A stretch of DNA of 64,000 bases from JAALLB01 sp017643495. Its GTDB lineage: Bacteria; Pseudomonadota; Alphaproteobacteria; Rhizobiales; Rhizobiaceae. The DNA is taken from assembly GCA_965216105.1 (NCBI GenBank), contig OZ244147.1:992001-1056000 (forward strand), given 5' to 3'. Numbering within the stretch: the stretch's first letter is position 1; the number at the start of each line of letters is the position of its first letter. Of the stretch, positions 33,345-42,500 are shown piece by piece. The notes beneath the pieces were generated by a model that had not been told where the DNA came from, did no database searches, and worked only from the letters and a program-made list of their open reading frames with translations. Position numbers and translations under genes: made by a program.

Positions 33345-34583
33345 GTGAAGACATTGGGCCTCGACAACTTGCGCCACAACAGGTTTGTAACAGGTGAGCG
33401 CGTTCGCGTTTACTCGATCATCAGCATTGTCCTGATGGTTCTGACCTGTGTTGTCCTGCTGGTTACCTCCGAAGGAAACCTTGCCTATGACGGCAAGCCG
33501 ATCGGTACGGATTTCTCGAATGTTTATGCAGCGGGCATCATGGCGAATGAGGGAGAGGCTGCACGGGTTTGGGACTGGCAAGCCCATTTTGCTGTCCAGA
33601 ACCGTATTCATGGTGACGGACTTCAGGCGTTCTATGGCTGGCATTATCCGCCATTTTTCCTGCTCGTTGCGGCTGCACTTGCAGCATTGCCATATCTCTG
33701 GTCACTGGCGGTGTGGAATGTCGCGGGTTTTGTATTTTATGCATGCATCATGGCCAGGATTGTCGGCAGTATCCGGGGCTGGCTATTGCCGGTCATCGCT
33801 TTCCCCGCGATTTTCGTCAATGTCAGTCACGGACATAACGGTTTTCTGACAGCCGGGCTGTTCGGCCTGTCCTTTCTGTTTCTCGACAAGAGACCGTGGC
33901 TTGCCGGAATTTTCATTGGTCTTCTCGCCTACAAGCCACAGTTTGGTGTGCTGATCCCGCTCGCCTTGCTGGCTGGCGGTTATTACAGGACATTTCTTTC
34001 CGCATCTGTCACGGTCATCTCGCTGGGAGCGATTGTTACCCTGGTCTACGGATGGGAAATCTGGCCAGCCTTTTTCGAAAGCCTTGAACTGACACGCAAT
34101 GTCATTCTCGAACAGGGCGTGACCGGATGGCACAAGATCCAGTCGGTCTTTTCCGTTGTCATGTTGTGGACCGGTTCACTGACCCTGGCTTACCTGCTTC
34201 AGGGTATTCTGACACTGGTTGTGCTTGTCGTGGCAATCATTGCCTTCCGCTTTCCCAGTGCTATCGAAGACCGGGCCGCCCTGATCATTACAGGTGCGCT
34301 TCTGGCTACGCCTTATGCGCTCGATTATGATCTGGTTGTTCTGGCACCGGTAATCGGGTTTCTGGTTGTACGGGGGCTGCGTGAGGGGTTTGCAGACTGG
34401 GAAGCCCTTGCGCTGGTACTGATCTGGTTTTGCCCGATATTGACGCGTCCTGTCATGATGTTCAGCGGGATTCCGCTTGCCTTCATGGCAATGCTGTTCC
34501 TGTACGCAATCGTGACAAAGCGGGTGATCGGCAATCTCCGCCAAGAGGCAGGAGAGACTTCAGGTACAGCGCTTCAGCCATGA
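33345..34583 (+). CDS. GT87 (DUF2029) membrane glycosyltransferase
   Basis: 412 residues from GTG 33345 with AAGGA upstream. It has about ten transmembrane helices, with an early acidic extracytoplasmic loop (GTDFSNVYAAG) and WHYPPFFLLVAAALAALPY, LLAYKPQFGVLIPLALLAGG and TPYALDYDLVVLAPVIGF, the signature stretches of polyprenol-phosphate-mannose-dependent alpha-mannosyltransferases. Role: transfer of mannose or a similar sugar to an envelope glycan on the periplasmic face (inference). Convergent with exoD. Confidence 0.85.
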   Translation: MKTLGLDNLRHNRFVTGERVRVYSIISIVLMVLTCVVLLVTSEGNLAYDGKPIGTDFSNVYAAGIMANEGEAARVWDWQAHFAVQNRIHGDGLQAFYGWHYPPFFLLVAAALAALPYLWSLAVWNVAGFVFYACIMARIVGSIRGWLLPVIAFPAIFVNVSHGHNGFLTAGLFGLSFLFLDKRPWLAGIFIGLLAYKPQFGVLIPLALLAGGYYRTFLSASVTVISLGAIVTLVYGWEIWPAFFESLELTRNVILEQGVTGWHKIQSVFSVVMLWTGSLTLAYLLQGILTLVVLVVAIIAFRFPSAIEDRAALIITGALLATPYALDYDLVVLAPVIGFLVVRGLREGFADWEALALVLIWFCPILTRPVMMFSGIPLAFMAMLFLYAIVTKRVIGNLRQEAGETSGTALQP

Positions 34584-34599
34584 TTTTGCGGGCGCAGAC

Positions 34600-35250
34600 C
34601 TAGCCAAGAAAGGTCATAATGGTATCGAGTGAATACCAGAAAACAAACCCGCTTGCCGCTGTCACACCATAGCCTAGCAGGGCAAGCAAACCATCCCTTG
34701 TCATGATCGCCAGGCCGAACAGTATAACAGCGATGGCGGGAACGAGCACTGCAAACGGGGCGAAAGCCATCGGCAGGAAAGACAGGCCGAGAACCAGTAT
34801 GACAATCGCGACCAGTGTCTTTTGAAAGCGTCCTGAAATGTAGAATGACAGGCGTGGCTTGATGAAGCCATCGACAAACTTCGCCCAGGGCCGTGCTTTC
34901 TCGATGCCGCTTGACAGTTTGTCCGGTGCGATCTCGAATTTTTCAATTCTTTCCGGCAACCACAATCGCCCGCCTCCGGCAAGATATTGTACGGAAGCCA
35001 GAACAATGATCAGCCCGGTGAGCAGGGACATTCCAGGTATTCCGCCGATGAAGGGTATGGATGCAATCAGGCCGAATACGGTGACCAGGGCACCATAGGA
35101 ACGCCCCTCGAAACGGGACAGGATGTCACGAAGTGTTACCGGTTTTTCGTGATCCGTATCATCGAGCGTATCGAGCACGGTTTCCAGGTTTTCAGTCACG
35201 CCTGCCTCGGGTTCTTCATGTTTCTTCGCCAGTTTAACTGACACTGACAT
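34600..35250 (-). CDS. exoD: ExoD family exopolysaccharide synthesis protein
   Basis: 216 residues. A polar N-terminus (1-55, TLRDILSRFEGRSYGALVTVFGLIASIPFIGGIPGMSLLTGLIIVLAS) leads into several membrane helices (about 55-85, 145-215). The RSYGALVTVFGLIASIP and GIPG motifs are typical of ExoD. In Sinorhizobium meliloti loss of ExoD affects exopolysaccharide and alkaline tolerance; the molecular activity is unknown. It begins 25 bp after dctM on the same strand and may be read from the TRAP promoter. Confidence 0.9.
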   Translation of the reverse strand: MSVSVKLAKKHEEPEAGVTENLETVLDTLDDTDHEKPVTLRDILSRFEGRSYGALVTVFGLIASIPFIGGIPGMSLLTGLIIVLASVQYLAGGGRLWLPERIEKFEIAPDKLSSGIEKARPWAKFVDGFIKPRLSFYISGRFQKTLVAIVILVLGLSFLPMAFAPFAVLVPAIAVILFGLAIMTRDGLLALLGYGVTAASGFVFWYSLDTIMTFLG

Positions 35251-35275
35251 GCTGAATAATTGTGACAGGGGCGAT

Positions 35276-36577
35276 TCAGTTCCTGATATTGTCCGGAAGC
35301 CAGGTTGCCAGCTCGGGAAAGCCGATCAGCACGAAGACCATCAGGACCATGATTGCAAACATCGGCAGTGCCGCCTTGGCAATGTAATTCATCTGGTGAT
35401 CGGTCAGTCCCTGCATGACAAACAGGTTGAAACCGATGGGCGGGGTTATCTGTGCCATTTCGATGACAACCGTCACGAAGATCCCGAACCAGATGACGTC
35501 AATACCGGCTTCACGGATCATTGGTTCGACGATTGCCATGGTGAGCACCACAGCCGATATTCCGTCGAGGAAACAACCCAGCACGATGTAGAAGACAAGC
35601 AGTGCCATGAGCAATTCGAAACGGGAAAGTTCGAGGGAGGCGATACCGTCAGCAAGCGCTCTTGGCAGTCCCGTATATCCCATTGCAAGGGACAGGAATG
35701 CTGCACCGGCCAGAATGAGTGTGATCATGGCAGAGGTGCGTACGGCCCCCATCAGGGAATCGGAAAATGTCCGAACATTCAGCGACCCCTGGAAAGCGGC
35801 AAGAACCAGCGCACCGATTACGCCGAACGCGGCAGCCTCGGTTGCTGATGCAATTCCGAAATACATCGAGCCGATGACCAGCACGATCAGGAGAATGACC
35901 GGTATCAGGTAGGACGAGTTTTTAAGCTTTTCGCCAAATGACAACCTGGTTTCGGTGACCGGTTGATAGCTTGGGGAGACCATTGCGTAGATGGCCACGT
36001 AAGCCATGAACATGGAGGCGAGCACGAGGCCGGGAACCACACCGGCTATGAACAATTCGCGGATCGATTCATTGATGCTGACGCCATAGACAATCAGGGT
36101 CAGGGAAGGCGGGATCATCAGGCCGAGTGTCGCTGCACCTGCCAGTGTTCCGACGATCATGTGTTCGGGATAGCCCCGTTTTCGCAGTTCGGGAATGGAC
36201 ATCCGTCCAACTGTGGTCAGCGTTGCAGCCGAGGAACCCGAGACGGCGGCAAACACGGTACAGCCGACAATGTTGGTGTGGACCAGCCCGCCGGGCAAGG
36301 ACGCCATCCACGGGGATAGCCCGCGAAACATGTCTTGCGAAAGCCTTGTGCGGAATAGGATTTCTCCCATCCATACAAACAGCGGCAAAGCCGTCAGTGT
36401 CCATGAAGAGGAGGCGCCCCAGATCGTGTTGATCATCGCCCCGCCGGCTGCACGCCCGGCAATGAATTCAATGCCGATATAGGCAACACCCATGAGGGAC
36501 AGGCCAACCCATACGCCGGAACCCAGAAGCAGGAACAGGACACCCAGAAAAATGCTGATTGCGATGATCTGGTCCAT
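35276..36577 (-). CDS. dctM: TRAP transporter large permease (DctM)
   Basis: 433 residues with about 12-13 membrane helices. DctM signatures include GIEFIAGRAAGGAMINTIWGASSSWTLTALPLFVWMGEIL, GCTVFAAVSGSSAATLTTVGRMSIPELRKRGYP, ATLGLMIPPSLTLIVYGVSINESI and ITPPIGFNLFVMQGL. It forms the ion-driven channel with DctQ for the ligand delivered by DctP. Its ATG lies 2 bp after the dctQ stop, which implies coupling. Confidence 0.95.
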   Translation of the reverse strand: MDQIIAISIFLGVLFLLLGSGVWVGLSLMGVAYIGIEFIAGRAAGGAMINTIWGASSSWTLTALPLFVWMGEILFRTRLSQDMFRGLSPWMASLPGGLVHTNIVGCTVFAAVSGSSAATLTTVGRMSIPELRKRGYPEHMIVGTLAGAATLGLMIPPSLTLIVYGVSINESIRELFIAGVVPGLVLASMFMAYVAIYAMVSPSYQPVTETRLSFGEKLKNSSYLIPVILLIVLVIGSMYFGIASATEAAAFGVIGALVLAAFQGSLNVRTFSDSLMGAVRTSAMITLILAGAAFLSLAMGYTGLPRALADGIASLELSRFELLMALLVFYIVLGCFLDGISAVVLTMAIVEPMIREAGIDVIWFGIFVTVVIEMAQITPPIGFNLFVMQGLTDHQMNYIAKAALPMFAIMVLMVFVLIGFPELATWLPDNIRN

Positions 36578-36579
36578 GG

Positions 36580-37125
36580 TCAGATTGTATCCTTTTCCGA
36601 GACATCTGTTGCAGAGCTTGCCAGCCCGCTTTCACGGACATTGGTTCTCTTTTCGACAATCAGCGTGACCAGATTATCCCAGAAGCTGAGGGCCAGGATC
36701 ACGGAGCCAACGGCCATTGTTACCTGCGGTATCCAGAGTGGTGTTGCATCCAGACCGGACGAAACATCATTGAACCGGTAGGTGTTGTAAGTGAACTTGC
36801 AGGCGAACCAGGCAAACAGGGTGGAGACCACTGTGGCGATGCCGAAGCACCAAAGTTCACCCCAGAAACGGTATTTGCCAAGCGAGTTGACGAGCAGCGA
36901 CACGCGGATGTGGGCGCCGTGGTTCAATGCATAGGCAAACCCCAGAAAGCTTGCTGCCGCCATTGCATAACCGGCGTAATCTGCGCCGCCGCGGAAAGCG
37001 AAGCCGAAATTGCGCGAGGCGATCTGGAGAATGATCAGGCAAACGATTGCGATCAGGCAGAACGCAGATGCTATGCCGCCCGCCAGATAGATTCCGTCGA
37101 GCGTTCGCCTCAAGATGTTTGGCAT
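36580..37125 (-). CDS. dctQ: TRAP transporter small permease (DctQ)
   Basis: 181 residues with four membrane helices (about 15-38, 50-70, 88-110, 132-155), the DctQ pattern (GIASAFCLIAIVCLIILQIASRNFGFAFRGGADYAGYAMAAASFLGFAYALNHGAHIRVSLL). Start ATG 37125 is preferred to 37140 because GGGGGAA lies at the right distance before it. It partners DctM in the membrane. A strong hairpin separates it from dctP, which probably lowers its expression relative to the binding protein. Confidence 0.92.
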   Translation of the reverse strand: MPNILRRTLDGIYLAGGIASAFCLIAIVCLIILQIASRNFGFAFRGGADYAGYAMAAASFLGFAYALNHGAHIRVSLLVNSLGKYRFWGELWCFGIATVVSTLFAWFACKFTYNTYRFNDVSSGLDATPLWIPQVTMAVGSVILALSFWDNLVTLIVEKRTNVRESGLASSATDVSEKDTI

Positions 37126-37145
37126 GTAATTCCCCCGCACTGTTC

Positions 37146-37172
37146 CGGGATGGCAGAAGGGCTGCCATCCCG
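37146..37172. terminator. Intercistronic hairpin between dctP and dctQ
   Basis: Perfect 11-bp stem (37146-37156 with 37162-37172) with a 5-base loop. T6 follows only on the plus strand; reading with the operon (minus) no T run follows, so it probably acts as an mRNA-stabilising or attenuating structure, which is common after binding-protein genes. Confidence 0.7.
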
Positions 37173-37193
37173 TTTTTTCGTGTTCAAGACCGG

Positions 37194-38168
37194 TTACTTC
37201 TTGAACGCATCCACGATTGTCTTTCCCTTGTCGCCAGCAGAATCAAGCCATTCCTGGGTCATGGTTTCACCAATCTTTTCCAGTTCCGACTTGAGTTCGG
37301 CTGATGCAGGCTCAACCGTCATTCCGCCTTCGCGAAGGCCGTCATAGGTGAACTGGGTATAGTCTTTTGACATGTTCAGTCCGCGTTCCTCGGCTTCTGC
37401 TGCACAAGTGGTCAGCGCCTCTTTCTGGTCGTCGGGCAGGGCAGCGAAAGCTTCCTGGTTAACCAGAACCGAGTTGCGTGGCAGCCAGGCATCGACTTCG
37501 TAATAGTTGGTCACGCCGGCATCAAATACCTTGCGGTCGTATCCGGTAGCGCCGGAAGAGACCATTGATTCAACCGCGTTGGTTGAAAATGCCTGTTGCA
37601 CCTCGGCTGCCTCGATCTGTGTTGGCTGCATGCCGGTCAGTTCGGCCAGGCGTGAGGTCGAGGCATTGTAGGCGCGGAATTTCAGGCCTTTCATGTCCTC
37701 GATGCTGTTTACCTCTTTTTTGAAGTAAAGACCCTGTGGCGGCCACGGCACGGAATAGAGCAGTTTCAGGTTCTGCTCCGCCAGGGCGGCCTCAAGCTCC
37801 GGTTTTGCCGCTTCGTGCAGCTTGACGGAAGCGTCAAAGGAAGTCGCCATGAACGGCACTGAATCGACGCCGAAAACCGGGTTTTCGTTTGCGTGGGCGG
37901 ACAGAAGCCGCTCACCGATCTGGACCTGGCCAGTCTGGATCGCGCGCTTGATTTCACCACCCTTGAACAATGAACCGCCCGGATGGGTTACGATTTCAAG
38001 TTCGCCACTCGTGGCATCGGTGACACATTTGGCAAAGTCGGCACCGTTCTTGGAGTGGAAGTTGGAGGCGGAATAGGCCATTGGCATGTCCCATTTTTCC
38101 GCAAAAGCCGAGCCGGTCACGGACAGCGCAATTGCTGAACCGGCGAGCAAGGTTGTGATTTTTTTCAT
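37194..38168 (-). CDS. dctP: TRAP transporter substrate-binding protein (DctP)
   Basis: 324 residues with signal peptide MKKITTLLAGSAIALSVTGSAFA. The mature protein has the DctP fold with the conserved carboxylate-binding Arg in MKGLKFRAYNASTSRLAELTGMQPTQIEAAEVQQAFSTNAVESM. It captures an organic acid in the periplasm. The ligand is not defined; the divergent racemase-family gene hints at a hydroxy- or amino-acid-like substrate (inference). AGGGAG lies before the ATG. First gene of dctP-dctQ-dctM(-exoD). Confidence 0.95.
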   Translation of the reverse strand: MKKITTLLAGSAIALSVTGSAFAEKWDMPMAYSASNFHSKNGADFAKCVTDATSGELEIVTHPGGSLFKGGEIKRAIQTGQVQIGERLLSAHANENPVFGVDSVPFMATSFDASVKLHEAAKPELEAALAEQNLKLLYSVPWPPQGLYFKKEVNSIEDMKGLKFRAYNASTSRLAELTGMQPTQIEAAEVQQAFSTNAVESMVSSGATGYDRKVFDAGVTNYYEVDAWLPRNSVLVNQEAFAALPDDQKEALTTCAAEAEERGLNMSKDYTQFTYDGLREGGMTVEPASAELKSELEKIGETMTQEWLDSAGDKGKTIVDAFKK

Positions 38169-38216
38169 TTCAAATCTCCCTGTAGTTCCTCATTGCGACA
38201 TGGAACCGCTTTCCGG

Positions 38217-38246
38217 GCGCATTCGCAAGTGGTAATTTGAATGCGC
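38217..38246. promoter_or_regulatory. Inverted repeat in the dctP/racemase divergent promoter region
   Basis: GCGCATTC (38217-38224) and GAATGCGC (38239-38246) are perfect 8-bp arms with a 14-bp spacer, placed midway in the 103-bp gap between the divergent starts at 38168 and 38272. It is a likely operator for a dimeric regulator encoded elsewhere. Confidence 0.5.
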
Positions 38247-38271
38247 TTGTTGAACAGGGAAAGAATTGCAA

Positions 38272-38973
38272 ATGCCCGGGCAGAGAACCGCTGGAATCCT
38301 GATGCTGGATACCTGCTTTCCACGGCCTGTGGGGGATATCGGAAATCCGGAGACTTTTTCCTTTCCAACCATGCGGAAAACCGTGAGGGGCGCCTTTCCG
38401 GAACAGATCGTCTGCGGTGAGGCCCTGGACTACCTGCCTGCATTCATCGAAGCAGGCCACCAGCTGGTGGAAGAGGGTGCATGCCTGATTACCACCAGTT
38501 GCGGGTTTCTGGCACCGTTTCAGGCAATGCTCGCTGCCGAATTACCCGTGCCCGTCCTGACTTCCTCACTTATGCTTGTGGAGAACATCAACAGAAACCT
38601 GCCTGAAGGAAGATGTGCGGGCATTCTCACGATTTCCGCTTCCAGCATCACTCCGGCACTTCTTCAATCTGCAAATGTTCCACCCAAAACACCTGTTGGG
38701 ACAACAGAAGGTGGCAGAGAGTTTACCGCAGCAATTCTTGGAAACCGGCCGGATTTCGATTTCGAGCTTGCGCGGGAAGACAATGTGGTTGCCGCAAAAA
38801 GATTGTCTGAAGCGCACCCTGATGTCGCTGCGATTGTTCTTGAATGCACCAACATGGCCCCATATGCCGGTGCGATAAGCCATGCCACAGGCTTGCCTGT
38901 GCATTCGATCGTGACAGGGGTCAAGGCGCTGTATGCGCAGTTGCAAGACGAGACGCTTTCGGCAGCCGGATGA
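38272..38973 (+). CDS. Asp/Glu/hydantoin racemase superfamily protein
   Basis: 233 residues from ATG 38272. It has the two catalytic cysteines of the superfamily: Cys77 in ITTSCGFLAPFQ and Cys192 in VLECTNMAPYAGAI. The group includes aspartate/glutamate racemases, hydantoin racemase, maleate isomerase and arylmalonate decarboxylase; the exact reaction is not predictable. Cytoplasmic. Divergent from the TRAP transporter, with a shared palindromic control region, which suggests that it acts on the imported ligand. Confidence 0.82.
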   Translation: MPGQRTAGILMLDTCFPRPVGDIGNPETFSFPTMRKTVRGAFPEQIVCGEALDYLPAFIEAGHQLVEEGACLITTSCGFLAPFQAMLAAELPVPVLTSSLMLVENINRNLPEGRCAGILTISASSITPALLQSANVPPKTPVGTTEGGREFTAAILGNRPDFDFELAREDNVVAAKRLSEAHPDVAAIVLECTNMAPYAGAISHATGLPVHSIVTGVKALYAQLQDETLSAAG

Positions 38974-39112
38974 AGCAGAATTTCTGATCTGCGGGTACTT
39001 GCCAATACCAGACTTGAACACCAAATGAGGATGTGTAATGTCGCGATGCGGGCAGGGACGACCCTGTTCTGCTTGTGAAACGTGCGGGACGGCCCGATAC
39101 ACAGGAAAAGTC

Positions 39113-39565
39113 ATGCGCACGACAACAGATCGCCTCAGGCACGCCATTTCATTTGAACTGATCGGCCTTGTTCTGGTCATCCCAATTGTATCATGGATGT
39201 TCAACATGCCGGCTGGTGAGACCGGTTTGATAGCGGTGGTCAGCGCGACCATCGCAACGACATGGAATTACATTTACAATCTGGTTTTTGACCACGGCAT
39301 GGTCCGGTTTCTCGGCCATGTCCACAAGAGTATCGGGGTCAGGATTTTCCACACGCTGCTTTTTGAAGCCGGACTGCTTGTATTTCTGTTGCCGTTTATT
39401 GCCTGGTATCTGCAGGTTTCAATCGTACAGGCATTTCTCGTCGACTTCTCGTTTACGATTTTCTACCTGGTCTACACGTTTGTCTTCAACTGGGGATATG
39501 ATCTCGTCTTCCCGCTGCCGCGTGAAGCTGCAACGGTTCAGGCGAAAGCCGACCGGACAAGCTGA
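39113..39565 (+). CDS. PACE-family efflux transporter
   Basis: 150 residues from ATG 39113 (GGAAAAG upstream). Four membrane helices in two tandem BTP repeats: RTTTDRLRHAISFELIGLVLVIPIVSWMF...ATTWNYIYNLVFDHGM and GVRIFHTLLFEAGLLVFLLPFIAWYLQVSIVQAFLVDFSFTIFYLVYTFVFNWGYDLVFP. The RHAISFE and ATTWNYIYNLVFD motifs are typical of proteobacterial antimicrobial compound efflux proteins (AceI type), proton-driven exporters of biocides or polyamines. Inner membrane. Convergent with carB. Confidence 0.88.
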   Translation: MRTTTDRLRHAISFELIGLVLVIPIVSWMFNMPAGETGLIAVVSATIATTWNYIYNLVFDHGMVRFLGHVHKSIGVRIFHTLLFEAGLLVFLLPFIAWYLQVSIVQAFLVDFSFTIFYLVYTFVFNWGYDLVFPLPREAATVQAKADRTS

Positions 39566-39591
39566 AAGCCGACACAAGGGGCCGGCTTTCA
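39563..39591. terminator. Hairpin between PACE gene and carB
   Basis: 9-bp stem (39563-39571 with 39583-39591) with an 11-base loop. It begins at the PACE stop codon and ends 9 bases before the carB stop. There is no long T run, so termination strength is uncertain. Confidence 0.45.
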
Positions 39592-39599
39592 TGATGGTG

Positions 39600-42500
39600 C
39601 TAGGCGAAGTAGGCCTGAAGCGGTTTTACATCCATTTCGCGATTGGCAAGGGCTTCCATCGCTTCCGACATGGCTATGGCTGCCGTCAGTGTCGTTGTAT
39701 GGGCAACGCGGGACTTGAGTGCAGCCTGGCGCAGCGAGCGTGAGTCGGACATTGCCTTGGCGCCATCCGTTGTGTTCACAACCAGATGAATCTGCTGGTT
39801 GAGGATTGCATCCTCAATGTTCGGACGGCCTTCCAGCACCTTGTTGATGCGTTTGCACTCAATGCCGTTGTCCTGCAGGAAGCGCTGGGTGCCACCTGTT
39901 GCAATCAGGTTGAAGCCCAGTTTGGCGAAGGTGCGCGCGGCGGGAAGAACGCCCGGCTTGTCGGAATCCTTGACCGAGATGAATACCGTTCCCTCACTTG
40001 GCAGGGTGGCACCGGCGCCAATCAGCGCCTTTGCGTATGCCATTGCATAATCTGCATCAAGGCCCATGACTTCGCCGGTTGAACGCATTTCAGGACCAAG
40101 CAGGATGTCAACACCCGGGAAACGGGCAAACGGGAAGACCGCTTCCTTTACCGCCATGTGGGCAAGGTTCTGTGCCTCGCGCCATTCACCATATTCGGCA
40201 ATTGCAGGTTCGAGTTTTTCACCTGCCATCACCCGGCTGGCAATCTTGGCAACCGGAGCGCCGATTGTCTTGGCAACAAAGGGAACCGTCCGTGAAGCAC
40301 GCGGGTTGACTTCCAGCACATAGATGTCGTCTCCCTTGATTGCGTACTGCATGTTCATCAGGCCGGAAACCTCAAGCGCCAGTGCCATCCTCTTGGACTG
40401 GTCGGCAAGCTCCGTGATGATGTGCTGCGGGAGCGAGTGGGTAGGAAGCGAGCATGCGCTGTCGCCGGAATGAATTCCTGCTTCCTCGATATGTTCCATG
40501 ATGCCGCAGACCTTGACGGTCTCGCCATCGCTAAGACAATCGACATCAACCTCGATTGCGCCTGTCAGGTAAGTGTCTATCAGAACTGGCGTATCGCCGG
40601 AAACGACCACAGCTTCATTGATGTAGCGTTCAAATGCGGTGTCGTTGCGCACGATTTCCATTGCCCGGCCGCCGAGCACATAGGACGGGCGAATAACGAC
40701 CGGATACCCGATTTCCCCGACGATTTTCCGGGCTTCCTCGACAGAGCGGGCAATGCCGTTTCGCGGTTGCAGCATGTCGAGTTCGTTGAGCAGTTTCTGG
40801 AAACGGTCGCGGTCTTCGGCAAGGTCGATCTTGTCCGGCGAGGTGCCAAGGATGGGCACGTCATGATCGGTCAGGAACTGCGCCAGTTTCAGCGGTGTCT
40901 GCCCGCCAAACTGGACGATGACGCCTTTCAACGTTCCGCGTGACTGTTCGACACGGATGATTTCGAGAACGTCTTCAGGGGTTAGCGGTTCGAAATAAAG
41001 CCGGTCGGACGTGTCATAGTCGGTCGAGACGGTCTCGGGATTGCAGTTGACCATGATGGTCTCGTAACCCGCATCCTCAAGGGCAAAGGCTGCATGACAG
41101 CAGCAATAGTCGAATTCGATCCCCTGGCCGATCCGGTTTGGTCCGCCACCGAGAATCATCACCTTGTCCCGGTCAGAAGGTGCTGCCTCGCTGCGGAACT
41201 CACCAGCAAAAGGTTGCTCGTAAGTCGAGTACATGTAGGCCGTTGGGGACGCAAATTCGGCAGCGCAGGTATCAATCCGTTTGAAGACCGGGTGAACCTC
41301 AAGTTTGGTCCTGTGTTCTGCCACCTGGCTTTCACTCAGGCCGGCCAGTTCGCCAAGCCTTGCATCGGAGAAGCCCTGGGCCTTGAGGTTGCGGAAGTTC
41401 TCCGCATCCTGGGGAAGTCCGTGTTCGCGAATGCGGCGTTCGGATTCCACGATCTGTCCGAATTGCTCTATGAACCACGGGTCAAACTTCGAGTAATGGT
41501 GCACATCTTCTGCAGACGCACCCTCACGCAACGACTGGGCAACCATCCGCAACCGGTCAGGGGTAGCGGTGCCGAGGGCGGCGCGGATCGCGTTTTTGTC
41601 GTCACCTTCACCAATTCCCGGGATGACTATTTCATCAAGACCGGAAAGGCCGGTTTCCAGACCGCGAAGCGCTTTCTGCATGGATTCGGCAAAAGTCCGG
41701 CCAATTGCCATGACTTCGCCCACCGATTTCATCGAGGTGGAAAGCTTGGGCTCGCTGCCGGGGAACTTCTCGAACGCAAACCGGGGAATTTTCGTAACCA
41801 CATAATCGATTGACGGTTCGAAAGAAGCCGGCGTGGCCCCTCCGGTAATGTCATTGTCCAGTTCGTCGAGCGTGTATCCGACGGCAAGTCTGGCAGCGAC
41901 CTTGGCAATCGGGAAGCCGGTTGCTTTGGAAGCAAGCGCGGATGAACGGGACACACGCGGGTTCATCTCGATCACGACGAGGCGACCATCAGCGGGATTG
42001 ACCGCGAACTGCACGTTGGAGCCGCCGGTTTCCACGCCGATTTCGCGCAATACCGCAATCGATGCATTGCGCATCAACTGGTATTCCTTGTCGGTCAGGG
42101 TGAGGGCAGGGGCGACGGTAATCGAGTCACCGGTATGCACGCCCATCGGGTCAACGTTTTCGATGGAACAGATAATGATGCAGTTGTCGGCCTTGTCGCG
42201 GACGACTTCCATCTCGAACTCTTTCCAGCCGACGATTGATTCCTCAACCAGTACTTCATTGGTCGGGGATGCGTCGACGCCGCCCAGAACGAGCTTGTAG
42301 AGTTCCTCAAGCGTGTAGGCGATGCCGCCGCCTTGTCCGCCGAGGGTGAAGGAGGGGCGCACAATTGCCGGAAGGCCGGTAATCTTGGTGGCCTCAAGTG
42401 CCTGCATCTGGGCAACCAGACGGTGCTCCTCGATCCGCAGGGTTTCTCCCTTTCGCCATTCGGCCTCGAACTCTTTTACGCTGTCGCGCCCTTCAGCTTC

